Below, one piece after another: positions 50,999-59,500 of a stretch of DNA of 64,000 nucleotides. Below the pieces are notes generated by a model. The model did no database searches and was not told the origin of the DNA. It saw nothing but the letters and a program-made list of their open reading frames with translations. Location: positions 868,001 to 932,000 of the forward strand of contig JAXMGT010000002.1 of assembly GCA_046347155.1 (NCBI GenBank), written 5' to 3'. Source of the stretch: RPQJ01 sp046347155. GTDB lineage: Bacteria; Pseudomonadota; Gammaproteobacteria; Steroidobacterales; Steroidobacteraceae. Every line of letters begins with the position of its first letter. The stretch's first letter is position 1. The position numbers and the translations under genes were made by a program.

Positions 50999-52369
50999 GT
51001 GACGCCGGCAGTGACCCACGACCCCTGGCCACTGCTCGGCTGCCCCGAATGCGGCGGCCGCCTCGTGCCCGGCGAGGCCGTCGGCTGCACCGGTTGCGGC
51101 TCGACCTGGCCGACGCTCGACGGCATTCCCTGGCTCGTCTCGCCCGCCGCCGACACGCTCGGCGCCTGGCGGTCCCAGCTGCGTGCCCACGTGTCGGCGC
51201 TGGCGACCCAGTCCACGCTCTACCGGGCCGCACTCGATGCGGCCGCGACGGACGGCGCACGCCGCCGGCTCGGGCTGCTGGCCGAGGCCTGCGCGGACCA
51301 CGCGCGACGGCTGGCCGAACTGCTGGCGCCGCTCGGCGTCACTGAGTCCGCGGCCGCGCCCGAGGCCTATCGGGCCGTCGCGGCGGCGCTGCCTCCGGGC
51401 CAGTCGCTCACGAGCTACTACGCGAACCTGCACCGTGACTGGTGCTGGGGCGACGCCGAGAACGCGGCGGCGCTCGACTCGATCGACCGCGCGCTCGGCC
51501 CGGGCCCGGTGGGCCGGATGCTGGTGCCCGGCTGCGGCGCAGGCCGTCTCGCGTACGACCTGCACGGACTGCGTCGCCCGGCGTTGACCGTCGCCGCCGA
51601 CCTGAACCCGCTGATGCTGGCCGCCGCCGCCCGGATCTGGCGCGGGGAGCACGTCCGGCTGCACGAGTTCCCGATCGCCCCGCGCGACGCGGAGAGCCAG
51701 GCGCTGCTGCGCACGCTCGAGGCCCCGGCGCCGGCGGCCCCTGGGCTGTGGCCCGTGTTCGCCGACGTCACCGCGCCGCCGTTCGCCGCCGCGTCGTTCG
51801 ACACGGTGGTCACCCACTGGCTCGTCGACGTCATCGACGACGACTTCGCGACGTTCGCCGCCCGCGTGAACCACTGGCTCGCGCCGGGCGGACGGTGGGT
51901 CAACAGCGGCTCCTTCTTCTTCCAGAACCACGCGCCCGCCGCGTGCCATGCGGCCGACGAACTGCCGGGCCTGCTCGCGGCGGCCGGGTTCGACGAGGTC
52001 GAGGTCCGCGAAGAGCAGGTGCCGTACCTCGCTTCGCCGGCCAGCCGCCACGCGCGACTCGAGCGGGTCGTGACGTTCTCGGCGCGCGTCCGGACGCGGG
52101 TACCAGTGCCCGCCCCGCGACGTCACGCGCCGGCCTGGCTCGAGCGCGCCGATGCGGCGCTGCCGATGACCCCGCAGGTCGAGGCACACGTGCTCGCGCT
52201 CCGCGTGCAGGGCTACATCGCGTCGCTCGTCGACGGCCGTCGCACGATCGCCGACGTGGCCTCGCTGCTGGTGCGCGACCGGCTGCTGCCCGCGGACGAG
52301 GCGCTGGCGGCCGTGCGAGGGTTCATGCAGCGATTCTATGCCGACGCCTCGGCGTCGCCGCGTCCCTGA
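50999..52369 (+). CDS. SAM-dependent methyltransferase (N2227/carnosine-type) with zinc ribbon and C-terminal winged-helix-like domain
   Basis: A 456-residue cytoplasmic protein. Residues 15-35 are a CxxC...CxxC zinc ribbon (CPECGG, CTGCGS). The central methyltransferase has the SAM loop MLVPGCGAGRLAYDLHG near 177-193, PALTVAADLNPLML (acidic residue binding the ribose) and THWLVDVIDD in the catalytic region, resembling N2227-type methylases. The last about 75 residues (ASLVDGRRTIADVASLL) look like a small PqqD-like/winged-helix module used for substrate or peptide binding. The GTG at 50999 is chosen; GGAGG lies only 3 bases upstream, an unusually short gap. Its substrate is unknown; a protein of this operon is possible. 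Confidence 0.72.
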   Translation: MTPAVTHDPWPLLGCPECGGRLVPGEAVGCTGCGSTWPTLDGIPWLVSPAADTLGAWRSQLRAHVSALATQSTLYRAALDAAATDGARRRLGLLAEACADHARRLAELLAPLGVTESAAAPEAYRAVAAALPPGQSLTSYYANLHRDWCWGDAENAAALDSIDRALGPGPVGRMLVPGCGAGRLAYDLHGLRRPALTVAADLNPLMLAAAARIWRGEHVRLHEFPIAPRDAESQALLRTLEAPAPAAPGLWPVFADVTAPPFAAASFDTVVTHWLVDVIDDDFATFAARVNHWLAPGGRWVNSGSFFFQNHAPAACHAADELPGLLAAAGFDEVEVREEQVPYLASPASRHARLERVVTFSARVRTRVPVPAPRRHAPAWLERADAALPMTPQVEAHVLALRVQGYIASLVDGRRTIADVASLLVRDRLLPADEALAAVRGFMQRFYADASASPRP

Positions 52370-52380
52370 GCGAGGTGGAC

Positions 52381-53301
52381 ATGGACGGCCGGTGGTACGA
52401 GCGCGAAGAAGCGATCATGGGCACGAGGATCGCCGTGCAGCTGTGGAGCACGGATCCGGAGATCGCGCGGCACGGCATCGATTCGGTGATCGCCGAGATG
52501 CACCGCACGGACCGGCTGATGAGCACCTACAAGCCGGAGAGCCAGCTCTCGCAGGTGAACGCCCACGCCCACGAGCACCCGGTCGTCGTGGACCCCGACA
52601 TCATCGACGTCGTCTCGAAGTCGTTCGAGTACTCGAAGCTGAGCGACGGTTTGTTCGACGTGACTTACGCAAGTGTCGGCCACCTCTACGACTACCGCGC
52701 GGGTCGGCGACCGAGCGAAGCCGAGATCGAGGCCGCGCTTTCAGCGGTCGACTACCGCCAGGTCGAGGTCGACCGTGAGCGGTGCACGATCCGCTTCCAC
52801 CGGCCCGGCATGCGTATCGACCTCGGCGGCTTCGCGAAGGGCTGGGCCGTGGACCGGGGAGCGGAGATCCTGCGCTCGCTCGGCATCGGTCACGCGATGG
52901 TCACGGCGGGCGGCGATACCCGGCTGGTCGGTGACCGGCTCGGCAAGCCCTGGGTCGTCGGGATCCGCGATCCGCGCCGCGACGGAGCCGTGGTCACCCG
53001 GCTTCCGCTGGTCGACGAGGCGGTGTCCACGTCCGGCGACTACGAGCGGTACTTCGAGCACGAGGGCGTGCGACACCACCACATCCTGGTGCCGGGGACC
53101 GGCCACTCCCCGTCGTCGGTGCGCAGCGTCACGATCATCGGCGCGTCCGCGACGCACACTGACGGACTGACCAAGCCCGTGTTCATCCTCGGCGTCGAGC
53201 GGGGAATGGAGTACCTGGCCCGGGTCGGCGACGTGGACGCCGTGATCGTCGACGCCGAAGGCCGCCTCTACTTTTCGCCCGGGATCGCGCCCGCCGGCTG
53301 A
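52381..53301 (+). CDS. apbE: FAD:protein FMN transferase ApbE
   Basis: A 306-residue ApbE-family flavin transferase, which links FMN by a phosphoester to a Ser/Thr of exported or membrane proteins. Motifs: IMGTRIAVQLWS near 12, MSTYKPESQLSQVN, DLGGFAKGWAVDRG, MVTAGGDTRLVGDRLGKPW, STSGDYERYFE, and the metal-binding THTDGLTKPVFILG near the end. No clear signal peptide or lipobox is visible, so it may act in the cytoplasm or depend on a different start. A typical ApbE target motif (D-x-x-[ST]-G-A-T) was not found in the neighbours by eye. It ends the rightward operon before a hairpin. Confidence 0.92.
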   Translation: MDGRWYEREEAIMGTRIAVQLWSTDPEIARHGIDSVIAEMHRTDRLMSTYKPESQLSQVNAHAHEHPVVVDPDIIDVVSKSFEYSKLSDGLFDVTYASVGHLYDYRAGRRPSEAEIEAALSAVDYRQVEVDRERCTIRFHRPGMRIDLGGFAKGWAVDRGAEILRSLGIGHAMVTAGGDTRLVGDRLGKPWVVGIRDPRRDGAVVTRLPLVDEAVSTSGDYERYFEHEGVRHHHILVPGTGHSPSSVRSVTIIGASATHTDGLTKPVFILGVERGMEYLARVGDVDAVIVDAEGRLYFSPGIAPAG

Positions 53302-53303
53302 AT

Positions 53304-53325
53304 GCAGGCGCCGGGCGGCGCCTGC
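53304..53325 (+). terminator. Hairpin after apbE
   Basis: A perfect 9-bp stem (GCAGGCGCC / GGCGCCTGC, loop GGGC) starts 3 bases after the apbE stop. It lacks a T-run but sits exactly where the operon should end, just before a new promoter. Confidence 0.5.
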
Positions 53326-53367
53326 TCCCAATCTGTGACGCACTGCCGCTTGTCGCCCTGCGGCTCC

Positions 53368-53396
53368 TTGACAGTACGTGGCCCCGCGTCAACGAT
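53368..53396 (+). promoter_or_regulatory. Sigma-70 promoter of the riboswitch-led operon
   Basis: A perfect -35 TTGACA (53368-53373) with 17 bases to AACGAT (53391-53396), a weak -10 keeping the key A at position 2 and AT at the end. Predicted start is near 53403, which coincides with the 5' edge of the riboswitch aptamer. That agreement supports the call. Confidence 0.6.
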
Positions 53397-53404
53397 GACC
53401 CGCG

Positions 53405-53487
53405 ACTGAACAAAGGCAAACCCGCCGAAAGGCGGGGACGCAAAGCTTCCGGTCTAAGGGCGTTGCCCACGACAGCGGGGTTGCCAG
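53405..53487 (+). promoter_or_regulatory. GEMM-I (cyclic-dinucleotide) riboswitch
   Basis: Strong match to the GEMM-I class: GGCAA (53415-53419) closes with TTGCC (53481-53485); GGCAAACCC is followed by a P2 stem CCCGCC / GGCGGG capped by a GAAA tetraloop (53427-53430); then the invariant GACGCAAAGC (53437-53446), a CCGGTCTAAG stretch and AGCGGGG. The class binds cyclic di-GMP, and a minor subclass (GEMM-Ib) prefers 3',3'-cGAMP depending on one nucleotide in the AAAGGCAAACC region. I cannot assign that base with certainty by eye. The ATG of the redoxin gene begins 2 bases after the aptamer, so ligand binding could act directly on translation start; AGCGGGG is the only Shine-Dalgarno-like element and lies inside the aptamer. 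Confidence 0.93.
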
Positions 53488-53488
53488 G

Positions 53489-54031
53489 ATGCGATCGTTC
53501 GTAACGACATCGCGCACCGTCCGAGGTGCGCACAGCAGGGGTGCCACGGCGCTGGCCGTGCTCGCCCTCGCGCTGTCCGCGGCCCCGCAGGCCGGGGCCG
53601 CGCCGGCCGTCGAGGTCGGCGCGACGGCCCCCGATTTCGTGCTCAAGGCGACCGACGGGCGCAACCTGCGCCTCGCCGAGTATCGCGGCGACGTCGTCGT
53701 GATTTCGTTCTGGGCGAGCTGGTGCGGCGGCTGCGAGGCCGCGCTCGAGGCGCTGAAGGGCCTGCCGGCCGACCCGCAGGGCGCCACCCCGGTCGTGCTC
53801 GCGATCAGCCTCGACGGCGACGCCCGCCGCGTCGCGAGCGCAGCCCGCTCGATGGACCTCGGCTACCCGATGCTCGTCGACGCCCGTCAGCAGGTCGGGC
53901 GCCTCTACGACGTGGATGCACTGCCTTACACACTGATTCTGGACCGCGACGGCGTCGTGATCGGCGCCTGGACGGATGCGCCCGCGCCGCGGGCAGAGAT
54001 CGAACGGCTCGCCGCGGAGGCCCGCCCATGA
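53489..54031 (+). CDS. Exported redoxin (TlpA/AhpC-TSA-like thioredoxin)
   Basis: A 180-residue periplasmic thiol-disulfide protein. The signal peptide ends near QAGAAPA (residue 39); the redox motif WCGGC (Cys79, Cys82) lies in SFWASWCGGCEAALE and the cis-Pro loop in DALPYTLILDRDG. The GG spacer differs from the CGPC of the TlpA at 40978, so the potential may differ. Its ATG at 53489 directly abuts the riboswitch, making it the first gene under cyclic-dinucleotide control. The stop overlaps the next start (ATGA). Likely role: redox upkeep of the envelope proteins made by this operon, as inference. Confidence 0.88.
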   Translation: MRSFVTTSRTVRGAHSRGATALAVLALALSAAPQAGAAPAVEVGATAPDFVLKATDGRNLRLAEYRGDVVVISFWASWCGGCEAALEALKGLPADPQGATPVVLAISLDGDARRVASAARSMDLGYPMLVDARQQVGRLYDVDALPYTLILDRDGVVIGAWTDAPAPRAEIERLAAEARP

Positions 54032-54654
54032 GTTTCCCGATGCATCGCGACGCCGGCCGCCTGCGGGCCGTTTTCCTCTGCTCGCTCCTGGTCGCGGGGG
54101 GGCTGATGGTCGCCGGCGCGACCCGCGCCGACGATGCGGTCGCCCCGGTCGCCGACGCCACCGCTCCGGCGCCGGCCGACCCGGCAGCGGCCGACCCGGC
54201 GGCGGCGACCCGCGGGGTCGATCAGGACGTGCAGGCCCTCAAGAAGGAACTGGTCGCGCTGAACCGCGACCTGTTCAAGCTCGAGGAGGAGATCCTCTAC
54301 CCGGCGAGCACGCAGGTCGCGGTGTTCCTGTCGGTCAACACCGGCACGTTCTTCCAGCTCGACTCGGTCACGCTGAAGCTCGACGACAAGGAAGTGGCGA
54401 ACTACCTGTACACGACCCGCGAGATCGAGGCATTGCACCGCGGCGGCGTGCAGAAGCTCTACATCGGCAATCTGAAGGCCGGGCCGCACGAGCTCGTCGC
54501 GTTCTTCACGGGCAAGGGGCCGCACGACGTGGACTACCGTCGCGGCGCCACGCTGACGTTCGACAAGACGGTCGGCGCCAAGTACGTCGAACTGCGCATC
54601 ACGGACAAGGCGTCCGCGATGCAGCCCGAGTTCGTCGTGCGCCAGTGGGAATGA
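54028..54654 (+). CDS. Exported coiled-coil protein of unknown function
   Basis: A 208-residue protein. The N-terminal signal region ends near ATRADDA; an Ala/Pro-rich linker follows (residues 38-60), then a coiled coil (DVQALKKELVALNRDLFKLEEE, about residues 66-87). The C-terminal 120 residues are a beta-rich domain with VAVFLSVNTGTFFQLDSVTL and GPHELVAFFTGKGPHDVDYR, resembling transthyretin/Ig-like folds. The start ATG at 54028 overlaps the redoxin stop by 4 bases. I know no assigned function. By position it is a periplasmic part of the machine encoded downstream. Confidence 0.7.
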   Translation: MSFPMHRDAGRLRAVFLCSLLVAGGLMVAGATRADDAVAPVADATAPAPADPAAADPAAATRGVDQDVQALKKELVALNRDLFKLEEEILYPASTQVAVFLSVNTGTFFQLDSVTLKLDDKEVANYLYTTREIEALHRGGVQKLYIGNLKAGPHELVAFFTGKGPHDVDYRRGATLTFDKTVGAKYVELRITDKASAMQPEFVVRQWE

Positions 54655-54673
54655 GCTGGCGACGGGGGGAGTG

Positions 54674-56572
54674 ATGCTCGAATCGTCACGCCGCGCGCAA
54701 GCGACGAGGCGCCGCTGCCTGGGGGCGGCGGTGCTCGTCGTGCTCTCGGCGTCGGCGCAGGCGGCGGTCGCGTCGACGCCGGACGACCGTCCGCCGCCGA
54801 CCCGGATCCGCGACCTCGACTACGGCGACGTGCTGTTCCACTACTACCAGGACGACTACCTCGGCGCGCTCGTACGGCTCGAGGCGGCACGCGACCTCGG
54901 CCGGCTGCCGAACCAGGGCGCGGAGGCCGAACTGCTGTCGGGTGGCCTGTACCTGTCGCTCGGGCTGCACGCCGAGGCGACCCGTATCTTCGACCGCCTG
55001 CTCGGCGGCAACGTGCCGCAGTCGGTCAGCGACCGCGCGCGCTTCTACCTCGCCCGGATCGGCTACCAGCGCGGCTACTACGACCAGTCGTTGCGCGACC
55101 TCGGCCTGATCAAGGGCACGCTGCCGGGCAAGCTCGAGTCCGAGCGGCGGCTGCTGGTCGCAAACGTCCTGATGGCGCTCGGCCGCTACGGTGAGGCGGC
55201 CTCCGAACTCCAGAAGGCGGGGCCGGAGGACGACTGGGCCCCGTACGCGCGTTACAACCTCGGCGTTGCGCTGGTCCGCACCGGCAATTTCGCGCAGGGC
55301 ACGCAGTGGCTCGCCGCGGTCGGCACGATGACGGCGACGAACGAGGAGCAGCGCTCGCTGCGCGACCGCGCCAACCTGTCGCTCGGGTACGCACTGCTGC
55401 AGCAGCGCGCCGCCGAGCCTGCGGCAAGCGCGCTCTCGCGCGTGCGCCTGCAGGGGCCGTACAGCAACAAGGCGCTGCTCGGGCTCGGCTGGGCCGAGGC
55501 CGACGCGAAGCAACCCGATCGTGCGCTCGTGCCCTGGCTCGAGCTGCGCAACGGCCGCCTGCTCGACGCCGCCGTGCAGGAGTCCTACCTCGCGGTCCCG
55601 TATGCCTACGCGCAACTTGCCTCGAACGGCCAGGCCGCACAGCAGTATCGCTATGCAGTGCAGGCCTACGTGGACGAGAGCCGCCGGCTCGACGAGTCCA
55701 TCGCGGCGATCCGCCGGGACGGCTTCCTCGACTCGGTGCTCGCGGCGACACCGCCGGACGACCCGATGGGCTGGGCCTGGCAGCTGCGCAAGGTGCCCGA
55801 TGCGCCGCAGACCCGGTACCTCTACCACCTGCTCGCCTCGCACGCGTTCCAGGAGGGTCTGCGCAACTACCGCGACCTGCGCATCATGCAGCGCAATCTC
55901 GCGAGCTGGGGCCAGTCGCTCGAGGCGCTCGACGAAATGGTCGTGACCCGCCAGCTGGCCGCCGAGCAGCGCGAGCCGCGCCGCCGAGCGCTGCTCGACT
56001 CGACGGACTTCGACGGGCTGGCCGCCCGGCAGTCGGCGCTCGAGGCGCAGGCACGCGAGGTCGACGCGAACCGCGACGTCGCGGCGCTTGCGAGCCCCGA
56101 GCAGGCCGCGGCCTGGGCGGCGCTCGAGTCGGACCTCGCGCGGATCGAGGCGCTGCCGGACGGCGACCAGCGCGACGAACTCCTCGAGCGCGCGCGCCTG
56201 CTGCGCGGCGTGCTGATGTGGCAGCTCGACGCCGACTTCAAGCAGCGCATGCGTGCGCTCAGGAACGACCTGCGCGACACCGGCGCGCTGCTCGCGGACG
56301 CGCGCCGCGGCCTCGAGCAGGTCGACGCGGCGAGCGCGAGCGCGCCGCAGAGCATCGCCGGCTATGCGAACCAGGTGCAGGCGATGGCGGCCCGCGTCCA
56401 GCAGATGGGCCCGCGCATCGACGACGCCGCCGCGGCCCAGCAGCGGGTGCTGGTCGCGATCGCCGTCGACGAACTCGAGTCCCAGAAGCGCCGGCTCGCG
56501 AGTTACGCGACGCAGGCGCAGTTCGCGCTCGCGGCGATCTACGACGGCGCGACGGCCGGGGTGAACCGGTGA
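54674..56572 (+). CDS. Large TPR-type repeat protein, exported (component 1)
   Basis: A 632-residue exported helical-repeat protein. After a signal peptide (ends ASAQAAVAS) come repeated pairs of helices of the TPR kind, e.g. LLSGGLYLSLGLHAEATRIFDRLLGG and LLVANVLMALGRYGEAASELQ. The C-terminal 200 residues are charged, coiled-coil-like helices (ESDLARIEALPDGDQRDELLE), with no membrane segment. I use the ATG at 54674; a GTG lies 3 bases earlier and both follow GGGGGGAG. TPR proteins of similar size (GltD/GltE type) belong to the myxobacterial gliding complex. The stop overlaps the next gene's start as GTGA. Confidence 0.78.
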   Translation: MLESSRRAQATRRRCLGAAVLVVLSASAQAAVASTPDDRPPPTRIRDLDYGDVLFHYYQDDYLGALVRLEAARDLGRLPNQGAEAELLSGGLYLSLGLHAEATRIFDRLLGGNVPQSVSDRARFYLARIGYQRGYYDQSLRDLGLIKGTLPGKLESERRLLVANVLMALGRYGEAASELQKAGPEDDWAPYARYNLGVALVRTGNFAQGTQWLAAVGTMTATNEEQRSLRDRANLSLGYALLQQRAAEPAASALSRVRLQGPYSNKALLGLGWAEADAKQPDRALVPWLELRNGRLLDAAVQESYLAVPYAYAQLASNGQAAQQYRYAVQAYVDESRRLDESIAAIRRDGFLDSVLAATPPDDPMGWAWQLRKVPDAPQTRYLYHLLASHAFQEGLRNYRDLRIMQRNLASWGQSLEALDEMVVTRQLAAEQREPRRRALLDSTDFDGLAARQSALEAQAREVDANRDVAALASPEQAAAWAALESDLARIEALPDGDQRDELLERARLLRGVLMWQLDADFKQRMRALRNDLRDTGALLADARRGLEQVDAASASAPQSIAGYANQVQAMAARVQQMGPRIDDAAAAQQRVLVAIAVDELESQKRRLASYATQAQFALAAIYDGATAGVNR

Positions 56573-59500
56573 ACCGCCGGCTCCTCGCGGCGGTGCTCGC
56601 CTGCCTCGCGGCGGTGGCGCCCGTGCATGCCGCGCACAAGTCCGAGCCCGGCACGCTCGGCGACCTCGGCACGCGAGCGGCGCCGGTCGACCGTGCGGTC
56701 GCGGTCGAGGCCGAGGCAGGGCAGGCCGCGCGCAGCTACGAGGAGTTCCTGCGCATCCCGGACACGGATCCGGCGCTCCGCGCGCAGGCGCTGCGCCGGC
56801 TGGGCGACCTGAGGCTCGCCGAGTCCGAGACGCTGCGCGCCGACCAGGGCGCCGAATCCCCGGCCGCCGCGGAAGCGGCCCGCGAGGCCGTGGCGGCTTA
56901 CCGGCAGCTGCTCGCCGAGCAGCCGCAGGTGGCCGGGGCCGACGCGGTGCTCTACCAGCTGGCGCGGGCCAGCGAGAGCCTCGGCGACACCGACGGGGCG
57001 CGAGCGGCCCTCGACCAGCTTGCGGCGCGCTACCCCACCGGTGCGCACTACGGTGAGGCGCAGTTCCGCCGCGGCGAAGTGTTCTTCAGCGAAGGCCGTT
57101 ACGCGGATGCCGAGCAGGCGTACGCGGCGGTCCAGGCGCTCGGGCCGACCTCCGAGTTCTACGTGCAGGCCGTGTACAAGCGCGGCTGGGCGCTCTTCAA
57201 GCAGTCACAGGACGTCGAGAGCGAGGCCGTGTTCCTGACGCTGCTCGACACGGTGCTCGTGCACGACGGGCGGGTGCGGTCGCAGTCCGACCTGTCGCGG
57301 CCCGAGCAGGAACTGACGTCCGACGCGCTTCGGGCGCTCGCGATCACGTTTGCGAGCGACGAGGGACCGAAGACGCTCGAGGCGGCGCTCGATCGCCACG
57401 GCCCGGCGCCGTACGAAGCCCGGGTGTACGCGGCGCTCGGCGACCTGTATGTCGAAAAGGAACGCTACCAGGACGCCGCCGAGGCCTACCGGGCCTACGC
57501 GTCGCGCCGGCCGATGGACGACGAGGCGCCGCTCATGATCGTGCGCGCGACCGACGCCTACGCGCGCGGCGGGTTCGCGAGCCTGGTGCTCGACGGCAAG
57601 CGTCAGCTCGTCGAGCAGTACGGCCCCGGTAGCGAGTACTGGCGCGTCCACGCGGACGACCTGAACCCGGCGGTCAGCTCGGCCGTGCAGGCGAGCCTGC
57701 TCGACCTGGCGCAGTACCACCACGCGCTCGCGCAGAAGGGGTCGGCCGCGGACCGCGACGTCGCCGTGCGCTGGTACCGCGCGTACCTGGAGGGCTTCGA
57801 TTCCTCGCCGGCCGCGCCGGCCACGCGGTTGCTGCTCGCGGACCTGTTGTTCGAGGGCGCCCGCTACGACGAGGCCGCACCGGAGTACGAGCGCGCCGCG
57901 TATTCGTACCCGACGAATCCGGAGTCGGCGCGCGCGGGCTACGCCGCGCTCGTCGCCTGGGACAAGGCGGCCGCGGCGGCACCGGAGGCCGCGCGGGCGC
58001 CGCTCGAGGCCCGCGAGATCGATTCGTCGCTGCGGTTCGCCGCGGCGTTCCCGGACCACCCGGAGACGCCGGCGGTGCTGACGCGCACCACGAAGACGCT
58101 GTTCGACGCGGGCGACCGCCTGCGTGCCGAGTCCGTCGCGCAGCAGGTGCTCGCGCTCGGCCCGCGTGCCACGCCCGAGCAGCAGCGGGTCGCCTGGACG
58201 GTGCTCGCGCACACCTGGTTCGACGACGGTCGCTACGCAGACGCCGAGCATGCCTACGCCGAACTCGCGTCCCGGATCCCGGCCGGTGACCCGCAGGCCG
58301 GCGAGATCTCGGAGCGCCTCGCGGCATCGGTGTACCGTCAGGGCGAGGCGAAGCAGCAGGCGGGCGACCCGGCCGGCGCCGTGCAGGACTTCCTGCGCGT
58401 CGCGACGGTCGCGCCGACGTCGCCGGCCGCCGCGAAGGGGCAGTACGACGCGGCGACGCTCCTGATCGCCTCGAAGGACTGGACCGGCGCGGCCCAGGTC
58501 CTCGAGCGCTTCCGCGCCGACTACCCGAACGACGAATTGCAGCCCGAGGTCACCCGCAAGCTCGCGGTCGTCTACCAGGAGGGCGGTCGCGGCCACGACG
58601 CCGCCGTCGAACTCGAGCGCATCGCGGCCCGCGATGCCGAGCCGGCGGACGTCCGTCGCGCGGCACTGTGGCAGGCCGCCGAACTCTACGCGGCGTCGTC
58701 CGACGCGGCCGGGGCGACCCGGGCGTACACGGCGTACGTCGCGCGCTTCCCGACCCCGGTGGACGCGGCGATCGAGGCACGCCAGGAACTGGCGCTGCTG
58801 TCCTCGTCCGCCGGCAACCAGGCCGAGACCACGCACTGGCTCGAGGAGATCGTCGCAGCCGATGCGGCCGCCGGCGCCTCGCGCACCGACCGCACGCGCT
58901 TCCTCGCCGCCCAGGCCTCGCTGCAGCTCGCGCAGCCGCTCGACGCAGCCGCGCGTGCGGTCGCGCTCACCGCGCCGCTCGATCGCTCGCTGGCACGACG
59001 CAAGACGGCGATGGAGGCCGCACTCGCCGCCTGGTCCCGTGCGGCCGACTACGGCGTTGCCGGCGTCACGACCGAGGCGACCTGGGCCATGGCCGACCTG
59101 TACCGCGACTTCGGTGCCGCGCTGCTCGCCTCGCAGCGGCCGGCCGGGCTCTCGGCCGAGGAACTCGAGCAGTACGACCTGCTGCTCGAGGAGCAGGCCT
59201 ACCCGTTCGAGGAGAAAGCGATCGGCATCCACGCGACCAACGCGCACCGTGCCGCGACCGGCACCTGGGACGAGTGGGTCATCAAGAGCTATTCGGCGCT
59301 CGCGCAGATGAAGCCCGCGCGCTACCAGCGCCAGGAGCGGCTCGACGCGGCCGACGCCGCGCCGGGAACCCCGCCCGAGGCGCTGGCCTCGATCGCGGCC
59401 GCACTCGCGTCGCTCGAGCAGGGCAAGGACGACGCGGCGATCGAGCAGGCCCAGGCCGCACTCGCGCTCGACCCGGCCAACGCGGTCGCGCGCAACCTGC

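Noticed and set aside
49316..52189. 957-codon open frame on the minus strand
   Set aside because: Antisense to the DUF1501-like and methyltransferase genes; composition and lack of motifs show it is a shadow.
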